From Patescibacteria group bacterium (GTDB taxonomy: Bacteria; Patescibacteriota; Dojkabacteria; SC72; T1SED10-24): a stretch of 5,935 bases of DNA. The position numbers and the translations under genes were made by a program. The notes under the pieces are model-generated. The model did no database searches. It was not told where the DNA came from and worked only from the letters and a program-made list of their open reading frames with translations. Below are positions 1 through 5,910 of the stretch, one piece after another. Position 1 is the stretch's first letter. Every line of letters begins with the position of its first letter. The stretch lies in contig SLSN01000043.1 of NCBI GenBank assembly GCA_007130415.1, positions 1-5,935 on the forward strand, read 5' to 3'.

Positions 1-2
1 AT

Positions 3-62
3 GAAGCTGTTGAACTTGATGGAGTTAATTTAGAAAGAGACGTTCGTAGTTTTCATTTGTAA
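3..62 (+). CDS. possible C-terminal end of an unidentified plus-strand gene (5' end outside window)
   Basis: The plus-strand frame beginning at base 3 is open from the window edge to a TAA at 60-62. It reads EAVELDGVNLERDVRSFHL. The first eight codons lie outside tatD and are mostly G-starting (GAA GCT GTT GAA CTT GAT GGA GTT), which looks like real coding sequence. The other two plus frames hit stops within the first 33 bases. If real, it converges on tatD and overlaps its 3' end by 38 nt, much like the 12 nt overlap at 1670-1681. The product cannot be recognised from 19 residues. It could also be chance. Confidence 0.4.
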   Translation, partial: EAVELDGVNLERDVRSFHL

Positions 63-891
63 TTTTAAATACCTTTTCGATTTTTATATTTTTTATTTCT
101 GCTATTACTTTCGCAACTTCTATTACATCGGCGGGTTGTCCGAATCTTATGGTTCTTTTTTTATCCGACCTTACACTTTGTGGAGGTAAGAATGGAGCAT
201 CTGTTTCGAGTAGAATGTTTTCCATTGGGGTTTTTTCAAGTAATCTCCTTACGTTGTCTCCACTTTTGTAAGTAATTATGCCGTTAAATCCGATGCAAAG
301 ATTTAGCTCAAGAATTTGATCAAGATATTTTTGTTCACCTACGTAAGAATGCATAGCACCTCTCAAAGTTACTTTACCTTCCGTTGTTATTATGTTTATA
401 ATTTCCTTGGTGCAAAAGTCTGAATCCTTCTCGTCTCTTGAGTGTATTGTCATTGGTAAATTATATTCTAGAGCTAATTTGATGTGTTCTCTTAATGAGG
501 TTTTTTGGTTTTCAATGGCTTCTTCTCTTTTGTCGAAGTCTATGTCACTTCTGTTAAGTAGGTTATAGTATTCTAAGCCGGTTTCTCCAATTGCATGTAT
601 ATTTTTTTTGTTGTTTTCCAAGATTTCTTTTAAATGAGCTATTTTATCAAGTACATTTCTTTCTTGATTGTCTGGGTGGAAAGTCTCTGGATGTATACCA
701 ATAGAGTTTTGAATCAGGTCCTGATATTTTAGCTTGTAGTTTTCAAAAATTTCCAACACTTTACAGCTACTTTCTAAGTCATTTGCGCAGCTTAGTAAAT
801 ACTTTCCTCCTTGTTTAACGAAGTTTTCCAAAGCTCGTTCTCGATAATCTAGAAGTGGTTGTGTTGTTAAGTGTACATGGGAATCATGCAT
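25..891 (-). CDS. tatD: TatD-family metal-dependent deoxyribonuclease/hydrolase
   Basis: A 288-residue cytoplasmic protein of the TatD family (amidohydrolase-like TIM barrel). Family members are divalent-metal DNases acting on 3' ends in repair or DNA turnover. All expected metal ligands are visible: the N-terminal HxH (H5, H7 in DSHVHL), E103 in IGETGLEYY, H150 in TIHSRD, H181 in MHSYVG and D231 in LLETDAPFLPP. Length is slightly above the usual 255-265 residues, with a charged helix region around 85-100 and an insertion near 113-130. The ATG at 889-891 is chosen because HxH lies four residues in, as is normal for the family. No Shine-Dalgarno precedes it; instead a TATAAT ends 6 nt upstream, pointing to a leaderless transcript. 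It is divergent from the cysteine-rich protein gene. Its TAA overlaps the tail of a likely plus-strand gene. The exact physiological substrate is not visible. Confidence 0.93.
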   Translation of the reverse strand: MHDSHVHLTTQPLLDYRERALENFVKQGGKYLLSCANDLESSCKVLEIFENYKLKYQDLIQNSIGIHPETFHPDNQERNVLDKIAHLKEILENNKKNIHAIGETGLEYYNLLNRSDIDFDKREEAIENQKTSLREHIKLALEYNLPMTIHSRDEKDSDFCTKEIINIITTEGKVTLRGAMHSYVGEQKYLDQILELNLCIGFNGIITYKSGDNVRRLLEKTPMENILLETDAPFLPPQSVRSDKKRTIRFGQPADVIEVAKVIAEIKNIKIEKVFKITNENYERLFLN

Positions 892-897
892 ATTTTC

Positions 898-906
898 ATT
901 ATATCA
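898..906 (-). promoter_or_regulatory. extended -10 promoter for tatD, leaderless
   Basis: On the minus strand this reads TGATATAAT, a perfect consensus -10 hexamer with the TGn extension. Only six bases (GAAAAT) separate it from the tatD ATG, so initiation at normal spacing would fall at or beside the start codon and give a leaderless mRNA. No good TTGACA box sits 16-18 bp upstream (best candidate AAGTCT or CAAGTC), which is tolerable for an extended -10 promoter. Seen in sequence; activity is inferred. Confidence 0.6.
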
Positions 907-936
907 TAATGTAATAATACAGACTTGCTTGTATAT

Positions 937-950
937 TGGTATTGTATTAA
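937..950 (+). promoter_or_regulatory. weak candidate -10 region for the cysteine-rich protein gene
   Basis: Two overlapping -10-like hexamers lie here: TATTGT (940-945), preceded by TGG as an extended -10, and TATTAA (945-950). Transcription would begin around 952-957, giving a leader of 5-10 nt or none before the ATG at 962. No convincing -35 box accompanies either one. The element is proposed because the gene needs a promoter within the 70 bases it shares with tatD; it is much weaker than the TATAAT boxes of tatD and the GH18 gene. Confidence 0.3.
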
Positions 951-961
951 ACTTACGAACC

Positions 962-1681
962 ATGAAAGATAATTTTAAGTTAATAGCTATTACGGTAGTG
1001 TTTATTCTTACGGGTTTTGTACTTGCTTTTATGTCGTGGCAAGATACAGATTTGGATGTTTTTGATTATTGTGTTTTTGATGGTATTAAATTTTCTCTTG
1101 ATGAAGAGGTTGTCGGTTATCGAGAAGGTAATCTTTGTGTTTGTACAAAAGGTGGAATAGTTGAGTGTATACCTTTAGAAAATGAGGAATATCCTGAAAT
1201 TCAGCAGGATTTGAAAACAGATAGTTTGGAATTTGAATATAGTTATTTGACAGGTATAGGGGGGAATAATGGTGAAGTTATTTTTAATACAACTTTTACA
1301 AACATTTCCATAGATGATGAAGATTTACTTATTACTTTAGAACAAATGCAAACTTGTTCTGGTACTAATTCTGTGTCTGAACAGGAAGGCTTTTATGAGA
1401 ATGTTAATGGTGTAATTAAATTATACAACGAAATTAAATCTGAGGAAGGAATAGGTTGTATAATTGAGCTTAAATATACACTTAAAGATTTTACTGAATT
1501 TGATTCAGACAAAATGCAGATAATATTTGTAGATGAAGATGATTTGGAAACTTATGCTTCGATTTGTTTATATAACGATATTATTTATATGAGTGAAGAT
1601 GTATTTAAAGGAGATGATGATGTAATTTGTATTTGTGAGGCAGGTGAAATTATCTGTGAAGAAGAATTACTATCTGATTAG
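962..1681 (+). CDS. acidic membrane-anchored protein with two four-cysteine modules, function unknown
   Basis: Not recognised as a named family. The 239-residue product has a short basic start, one membrane segment (about 6-24) and an exported region. C37-C69 has the spacing C-x21-C-x-C-x7-C and C202-C232 has C-x20-C-x-C-x6-C. Both end in a C-x-C, then Gly, Ile and Cys, preceded by an aromatic residue (F44, Y209). This resembles the second half of von Willebrand factor type C modules, a similarity judged by eye only. The region between (about 88-192) has alternating hydrophobic residues suggesting beta strands, plus C132 and C166, making ten cysteines. The protein is extremely acidic: 53 Asp/Glu against 12 Lys/Arg. 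ATG 962 is preferred because the membrane segment follows at once; an in-frame TTG at 929 would add 11 residues and run into the promoter region. No Shine-Dalgarno is present. It ends in TAG, overlapping the GH18 gene tail-to-tail by 12 nt. Likely a surface or periplasm-like protein stabilised by disulfides. Confidence 0.8.
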   Translation: MKDNFKLIAITVVFILTGFVLAFMSWQDTDLDVFDYCVFDGIKFSLDEEVVGYREGNLCVCTKGGIVECIPLENEEYPEIQQDLKTDSLEFEYSYLTGIGGNNGEVIFNTTFTNISIDDEDLLITLEQMQTCSGTNSVSEQEGFYENVNGVIKLYNEIKSEEGIGCIIELKYTLKDFTEFDSDKMQIIFVDEDDLETYASICLYNDIIYMSEDVFKGDDDVICICEAGEIICEEELLSD

Positions 1682-2857
1682 TTCATCTTCTCCGCCCAGT
1701 CTCCAATACGCCACTCCGTTTATTTGATAGTTTCTAGCTGTTTCTTTTCTGGTTTTAACACTCTCTGGAGTCGCATAGTAAAGTACACAGGAATAATTAC
1801 CTAAACATTTGTACTCTGCATATCCTTCGCTATACTCTTTGCTATATTGTACATTAACATAATCGTGTTTTAATACTTGGCTTTTTACGACATTGTATGT
1901 ATATGAGTTTGTTCTAACATCTGTAGTGTCTGATTCTTGTGTGGGTATAACCCATTCATATGAGTATAGGTGTATACCTAACCATATTTTTTCTTTCGGG
2001 ATTTTTTTTACAGCATATTCTAATATTTTATCTACCCATTCTATGGGAGCTATTGGTCCTGGCTTAGAACTTGGTACAGGAGTAAAATCATAGGCCATTA
2101 TCCTAACCTCATCTGCCCATTTTCCTAAAATTTCCCAATCTTGTACCTCTCGAGTTTCGTTTAATCCTGTATAAACTACACCTTCACCCCATTTTGGCAA
2201 AACAGTTATTGAAAGAATTTTGTCTTCTTTTTTGAGTTCTTTCGAAAGTGTTTGGACAAAATTTAAAAAATCATCCCGATTTTCTTTTTTCATAGCTTCG
2301 TAATCCAAATCTATACCATCATATTTGTAATCATTGACAACTTGTAATATCGAATTAATGTGCCTTTGGGTATTTTCTTCATTATCAAATATATTTTTCA
2401 TCATTACTGAGTCAAAATTCGAAATGGTAGGTATTAAAAGAATTTCTCTTTGCTGAGCTATTTCCTTTAAATCTTCTAAGTTGGGATCTATCCTTTGTGT
2501 TAGTGAACCGTCATTGTTTATTTGAAAAGTAACTGGAGAAATACTATGAAATTCACTTTCAAAATTCCGTAAGGATTCTAGAGCATTTTGGTAATCCCAG
2601 GGTGGAATCCAAGCTGCTTTTTTTAAGCTTCTCACTGTTTCGATTCTTGAACCTTCCTCATCAATTCTCACCTTATCTTCCTGTATGGAGTCTTCTTCTA
2701 AAAGCCCAGAAAAAGGCTTTTGTGTATTCTCTACCAATTGGCTTTTGGGGTCAAATTCTTCCTGCTCTTCTTGATTTGAGTCAATGTAGAAAAACAAGAA
2801 AATAAATGGCGAGGTAACCAAAGCTATTGTTAGAAGACTCTTTAAAAATCGAACCAT
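1670..2857 (-). CDS. membrane-anchored family 18 glycoside hydrolase (YaaH/chitinase-like)
   Basis: A 395-residue exported enzyme. An N-terminal membrane segment (about 5-24) is followed by a Glu/Asp/Gln-rich linker (25-78), then a GH18 TIM barrel from about 81 to the end. The barrel begins at AAWIPPWDY, typical of YaaH-like GH18 proteins. The signature DxxDxDxE is intact as D180, D183, D185 and catalytic acid E187. MAYD at 254-257 supplies the conserved Tyr/Asp of substrate-assisted catalysis, and W385 in AYWRLGGED is the floor tryptophan of the last strand. The family hydrolyses beta-1,4 bonds after N-acetylglucosamine in chitin or peptidoglycan. Its place 20 bp behind a septal transpeptidase gene suggests peptidoglycan or an envelope glycan, but this is inference. 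No LysM or other binding domain is visible. Two cysteines only, C351 and C357, could form a disulfide. The start has no Shine-Dalgarno but a TATAAT 5 nt upstream. The TAG stop overlaps the convergent cysteine-rich gene. Confidence 0.9.
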   Translation of the reverse strand: MVRFLKSLLTIALVTSPFIFLFFYIDSNQEEQEEFDPKSQLVENTQKPFSGLLEEDSIQEDKVRIDEEGSRIETVRSLKKAAWIPPWDYQNALESLRNFESEFHSISPVTFQINNDGSLTQRIDPNLEDLKEIAQQREILLIPTISNFDSVMMKNIFDNEENTQRHINSILQVVNDYKYDGIDLDYEAMKKENRDDFLNFVQTLSKELKKEDKILSITVLPKWGEGVVYTGLNETREVQDWEILGKWADEVRIMAYDFTPVPSSKPGPIAPIEWVDKILEYAVKKIPKEKIWLGIHLYSYEWVIPTQESDTTDVRTNSYTYNVVKSQVLKHDYVNVQYSKEYSEGYAEYKCLGNYSCVLYYATPESVKTRKETARNYQINGVAYWRLGGEDELIR

Positions 2858-2862
2858 GTTGG

Positions 2863-2868
2863 ATTATA
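2863..2868 (-). promoter_or_regulatory. candidate -10 box for the GH18 gene, leaderless
   Basis: The minus strand reads TATAAT in the 20 bp gap after the ftsI stop, followed by CCAAC and the GH18 ATG. The arrangement closely copies the one in front of tatD and would give a leaderless transcript. At a 17 bp spacing the -35 position reads TTCCCA, four of six matches to TTGACA, inside the ftsI 3' end. The gene could therefore be transcribed both by read-through from the division genes and from its own start. AT-rich sequence makes a chance match possible. Confidence 0.45.
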
Positions 2869-2877
2869 ATGCATATT

Positions 2878-4662
2878 TTACTTTTTGGGAATTTCTAGGT
2901 CATCAGCGATAGCTCTAAAGATATCTACCCATATTGGTGCGGCTGTTGTAGCGGCAAAAGTACTTAACTTTGGCTGTTCTATTTTTACTAGCATAATCAT
3001 TTTTGGGTTTTGTGCTGGAGAAAATCCTACAAAAGTTGCGTTTGTACGATCCCAGTAATATCCTTGTGCGTGGGGTTTCGGTATTTCTCCAGTACCTGTT
3101 TTTCCAGCAATACTGTATTCTGAGAGGAAATTATTGAAAAAATTTCTGGCTTCTCCTTTTTTGACTGCATTCTCCATGTATTTTGTCACTGTTCTGGCAG
3201 TTTCTTTTGATATAGGGTTAGAGAGTTCCGTGGGTTGGTATTTTATTCGGTCTTCGCCCTCTTTTATTTCGGACACAATGTATGGCCTCATCCTGACCCC
3301 GTCATTGGCTATCACGCTAAGGGCAGAAATAATTTGGAGGGGGGTTGCAGAAATTGATTGTCCAAAGGAAGTAACAGCTAAATCGAGTTCTGTCCAATGT
3401 TCGTAGGGTTTTAGGTAACTATTGGATTCATCTTCTAGACCTATACCTATGAACTGGCCAATTCCAAATTCGGATAGTTTGGGATAATATGTTTGTAGAC
3501 CTGTTTCTAATGCAATTCTTGTTATGCATGGGTTGTTTGACCTTTCTAGTATTCCGGAGAGGTCGAGTTTGCCATCGGCTTTTTTATTCCAAGTGTAGAT
3601 TTTTTCTGTCTCTACTTTTATAAATCCTGTGTTGTCATGGCAGATATAATCTTTATCTATTTTTTCCTCTTCTAGGGCAATAGCCATTGTGATTGGTTTA
3701 TGTGTAGAACCGTATTCATAAACATCTGAAACGGCTTTATTCCTAAATATCTCAGATGAAGTTGTTCTCCAATACTCATTGGGATTGAAGTTGGGATAAT
3801 TTGCCATAGAGATAATTTTTCCGGTAGAGGGCTCCATAATTATTACGGAACCGCTTTTTGCTCTTAACCAATGTACTCCTTCTTTCAAAATTTCTTCAAC
3901 TTTTGATTGAATTGAAGGATCTATTGTTAGTACAATATCTTTCCCACTTCTTGAAATGACAGGTTCGTATTCTACAGTTAGTATCACGTTACCCTGTGCA
4001 TCCCTTTCTTCGTAGCTATACGTTTCTTCTCCTGTGATATCACCGAAATAGTAACCCTCTACTCCATAGTTTCCAATATCTTCTCCTAATTCATTCTTTC
4101 CTATAAACCCTAAAACATGTGATGCTAGATTTCCATCTGGGTATAATCTTTTTTCTTCCTTTTCAAAATGGAGAGCAAATCCTTCATAATTATTTCCAAA
4201 AATATTTGCCTCTTCTAAGGCTGCTTTCCTATCATTACTGACTTTGCTTGCTATTCTAAAATAGTGGAAATTATCATGTATTTGTGAAGAGATCTCTTCT
4301 TCATTTATTTCTAAAATATCTGCAACTACAGTTGCAAACTCTTCTTTGTGTTCGAAAAAAAGTTCTCTTTCTCTTTGGTCTGTTCCCAGTGTTGCATAAA
4401 CATCCCAAGAAGGTTGGTCTATTGCTAATACAGAGCCATTGTTTGCATATATTATCCCTCTACCACTGGAGCTTCTTTGTTTGCTAGTATATTGAATGTC
4501 TGCTATTGTTCTAAATTTTCCACTTTCTAGTACTTGTAACCTAAAAAGTTGGAGGAAAATAATTAGGGCAAATATTATTATGAAAAAGGAAATGAGTTTG
4601 AAATGTGATTCAAAGGAATCTTTTTTTTCGACCTCTTTTGTTTTCTTTGCTTTAAATCGCAT
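2878..4662 (-). CDS. ftsI: class B penicillin-binding protein (FtsI/PBP2 type peptidoglycan transpeptidase)
   Basis: A 594-residue bitopic membrane protein that cross-links peptidoglycan stem peptides, most likely at the septum given its position behind ftsL. Residues 1-21 are a basic cytoplasmic tail and about 22-40 a membrane anchor. The pedestal/dimerisation domain runs roughly 60-235, opening with GRGIIYANNGSVLA, the family's RGxIxxxNGxxLA motif. The transpeptidase domain runs about 240-590. The catalytic motifs are complete: S319-x-x-K322, S375-N-N377 and K521-T-G523. The sequence before the serine is YEYGSTHK rather than the usual YEPGSTFK, and KTGTGE replaces the usual KTGTAQ, so the active-site rim differs from most relatives. 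There are no C-terminal PASTA domains, unlike many Firmicute homologues. C341 and C379 are its only cysteines. The gene starts 5 nt after ftsL's stop with no Shine-Dalgarno, suggesting translational coupling. FtsI versus elongation PBP2 is decided mainly by context. Confidence 0.93.
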   Translation of the reverse strand: MRFKAKKTKEVEKKDSFESHFKLISFFIIIFALIIFLQLFRLQVLESGKFRTIADIQYTSKQRSSSGRGIIYANNGSVLAIDQPSWDVYATLGTDQRERELFFEHKEEFATVVADILEINEEEISSQIHDNFHYFRIASKVSNDRKAALEEANIFGNNYEGFALHFEKEEKRLYPDGNLASHVLGFIGKNELGEDIGNYGVEGYYFGDITGEETYSYEERDAQGNVILTVEYEPVISRSGKDIVLTIDPSIQSKVEEILKEGVHWLRAKSGSVIIMEPSTGKIISMANYPNFNPNEYWRTTSSEIFRNKAVSDVYEYGSTHKPITMAIALEEEKIDKDYICHDNTGFIKVETEKIYTWNKKADGKLDLSGILERSNNPCITRIALETGLQTYYPKLSEFGIGQFIGIGLEDESNSYLKPYEHWTELDLAVTSFGQSISATPLQIISALSVIANDGVRMRPYIVSEIKEGEDRIKYQPTELSNPISKETARTVTKYMENAVKKGEARNFFNNFLSEYSIAGKTGTGEIPKPHAQGYYWDRTNATFVGFSPAQNPKMIMLVKIEQPKLSTFAATTAAPIWVDIFRAIADDLEIPKK

Positions 4663-4667
4663 AATAT

Positions 4668-5021
4668 TTACAGTCCAGCAACAATTGATTCATTTGAAAT
4701 ATATATTATTTTGCTGTCTGCATCTGGGTTTAAACTCATTGTCTCACCAGTAATTTCTTTTATTATGCTTATTGATTTAATCCTTGCGATTTCTTGTCCT
4801 AGTTCCCTGTTGTTTTCAACTAGATAATTTTTTTCACGAGAGAGATCTTCCAATTCTATACCTTTTGGTGTTAGAACAAAGTTTATTACCAGATGCGTAA
4901 TTACAAAAATAGCGGTAACTATTATTGTCATAGCAAAACAAAGACTCTGAAATGAATCTAATAGTGATTCATTTTTTTCCGGAAACATCGTTTTCAATTT
5001 TCTTCTGACTTTATGAGTCAT
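4668..5021 (-). CDS. ftsL: FtsL/DivIC-like cell division protein
   Basis: A 117-residue bitopic protein in the place ftsL holds in dcw clusters, between rsmH and ftsI. Residues 1-25 are a basic and polar cytoplasmic tail, about 26-50 a single membrane helix, and about 54-85 a heptad-like charged helix (LEDLSREKNYLVENN and onward), matching the FtsL/FtsB/DivIC coiled coil. The C-terminal tail (about 95-117) is short and probably extended. In the family this protein joins FtsB/DivIC and FtsQ/DivIB to recruit and activate the septal synthase FtsW-FtsI. Sequence conservation in the family is low, so the call rests on topology, length (the usual 90-125) and neighbours. The start lies 10 nt after rsmH's stop, in A-rich sequence without a Shine-Dalgarno. 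FtsL and FtsB cannot be told apart by sequence alone here. Confidence 0.8.
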   Translation of the reverse strand: MTHKVRRKLKTMFPEKNESLLDSFQSLCFAMTIIVTAIFVITHLVINFVLTPKGIELEDLSREKNYLVENNRELGQEIARIKSISIIKEITGETMSLNPDADSKIIYISNESIVAGL

Positions 5022-5031
5022 TTGTTTTTAT

Positions 5032-5910
5032 TTAATTTTTTTTAATTAAAACTCTCATTTTTGCACTTCTAGACCTCGGGTTCTCTTTAATTTCCTCCTC
5101 GGTTGGTACTATTATTTCGCTTTTTTCACCTTTCTCTTTAAAGAACTTTTTTACAATTCTGTCTTCCAAAGAGTGGAAGGATATTACTACTATACGACCA
5201 TCTTTTTTGAGAACATTAAAACTATTTTCAAGACCTTCTCTCAAATTCCCAAGCTCATCGTTTACAGCTATGCGCAGGGCCTGGAAGACCCTACGCGATG
5301 GGTGTTTGTGCTTGTCTGCAAAAGCTGCCGGTACAGCTCTTGAGATAACATTGTTCAAGTCTTGAACAGTTTTTATCTCTCCTATATTTTCTTTAATGAA
5401 CTTTGCGATTCTTTTCGCATTTCTTTCTTCTCCAAATTCTTTAAATATTTTTGCTAAAGTTTTTTCGTCATAGAAATTTAAAATATCTATGGCTTTAGCA
5501 CTCAACTCTTCATCCATTCGCATATCCAAATCCTGGCTACCCTCTAGGTAGCTAAAGCCCCTTTTAGAAGCCTCGAGCTGCCTAGAGGAAAGCCCTAGAT
5601 CCATTAGAATTCCATCTACTTTCTTATCTAGAATTTCGTTTATGTTTTTAAAGTTCGCTTTTTTAATCTTCCAGTTTTTATGCTTTTCAATTTCTTCTTT
5701 GTAATTATTTTTTACAAAATCAATGGCGTCCTGGTCCCTGTCTATACTTAACAATGATCCTTCTTTATGTAATTTCTTAAGTATTTCGATACTGTGGCCT
5801 CCTTCGCCTAGCGTGCAATCAACATAATATCCATTGGGTTTTATGTTTAGATTCTCTAGGGATTCTTGTAGAAGGACTGGTTTGTGGTACTTGTTTTTTT
5901 TATTTGTCAT
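5032..5910 (-). CDS. rsmH: 16S rRNA (cytosine(1402)-N4)-methyltransferase RsmH (MraW)
   Basis: A 292-residue cytoplasmic SAM-dependent enzyme that methylates N4 of C1402 in the 16S rRNA P-site region. The family pattern is complete: HKPVLLQE at 9-16; the SAM-binding loop VDCTLGEGGHS at 30-40; the acidic residue after strand 2 in SIDRDQDA (55-62); DGILMDLGLSSRQL (99-112); the GFSY and DLDMRMD block (118-133); the helical insert from about 137 to 200; SRRVFQALRIAVNDEL (205-220); ISFHSLEDRIVKKFF (243-257); and the basic RSRSAKMRVL tail (279-288). Length is close to the usual 300-315. It heads the visible division cluster, as in most bacteria. The ATG at 5908-5910 is the only sensible start because HKPVLL follows within nine residues. 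No Shine-Dalgarno is seen. An upstream frame appears to end across this start codon, suggesting coupled translation. Confidence 0.96.
   Translation of the reverse strand: MTNKKNKYHKPVLLQESLENLNIKPNGYYVDCTLGEGGHSIEILKKLHKEGSLLSIDRDQDAIDFVKNNYKEEIEKHKNWKIKKANFKNINEILDKKVDGILMDLGLSSRQLEASKRGFSYLEGSQDLDMRMDEELSAKAIDILNFYDEKTLAKIFKEFGEERNAKRIAKFIKENIGEIKTVQDLNNVISRAVPAAFADKHKHPSRRVFQALRIAVNDELGNLREGLENSFNVLKKDGRIVVISFHSLEDRIVKKFFKEKGEKSEIIVPTEEEIKENPRSRSAKMRVLIKKN

Noticed and set aside
915..949. Inverted repeat TAATAC / GTATTA, 23 bp apart, in the divergent promoter region
   Set aside because: Six AT-rich bases with a long loop are expected by chance here; not enough to call an operator.
929..961. 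Upstream TTG start extending the cysteine-rich protein by 11 residues
   Set aside because: TTG 929 has no ribosome binding site, lies within the divergent promoter region, and places extra residues before an otherwise ideal basic start plus membrane segment at ATG 962.
1893..2093. Plus-strand open frame of 66 codons inside the GH18 gene
   Set aside because: It lies wholly antisense to a well-conserved enzyme domain, has no promoter or start signals, and its translation has no recognisable domain.
2602..2805. Plus-strand open frame antisense to the GH18 linker region
   Set aside because: It arises opposite the low-complexity acidic linker; Glu/Asp-rich codons read backwards give Leu/Phe/Ser, which merely imitates a membrane protein.
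4284..4753. Two plus-strand open frames antisense to the ftsI 5' region and the ftsL end
   Set aside because: Both are shadows of conserved minus-strand genes; the Phe/Leu-rich products come from reverse-reading Lys/Glu codons.
5032..5056. A-rich runs at the end of rsmH on the minus strand, resembling a slippage site
   Set aside because: The reading frame is intact through the conserved RsmH C-terminus and stops normally at TAA; nothing indicates programmed frameshifting.
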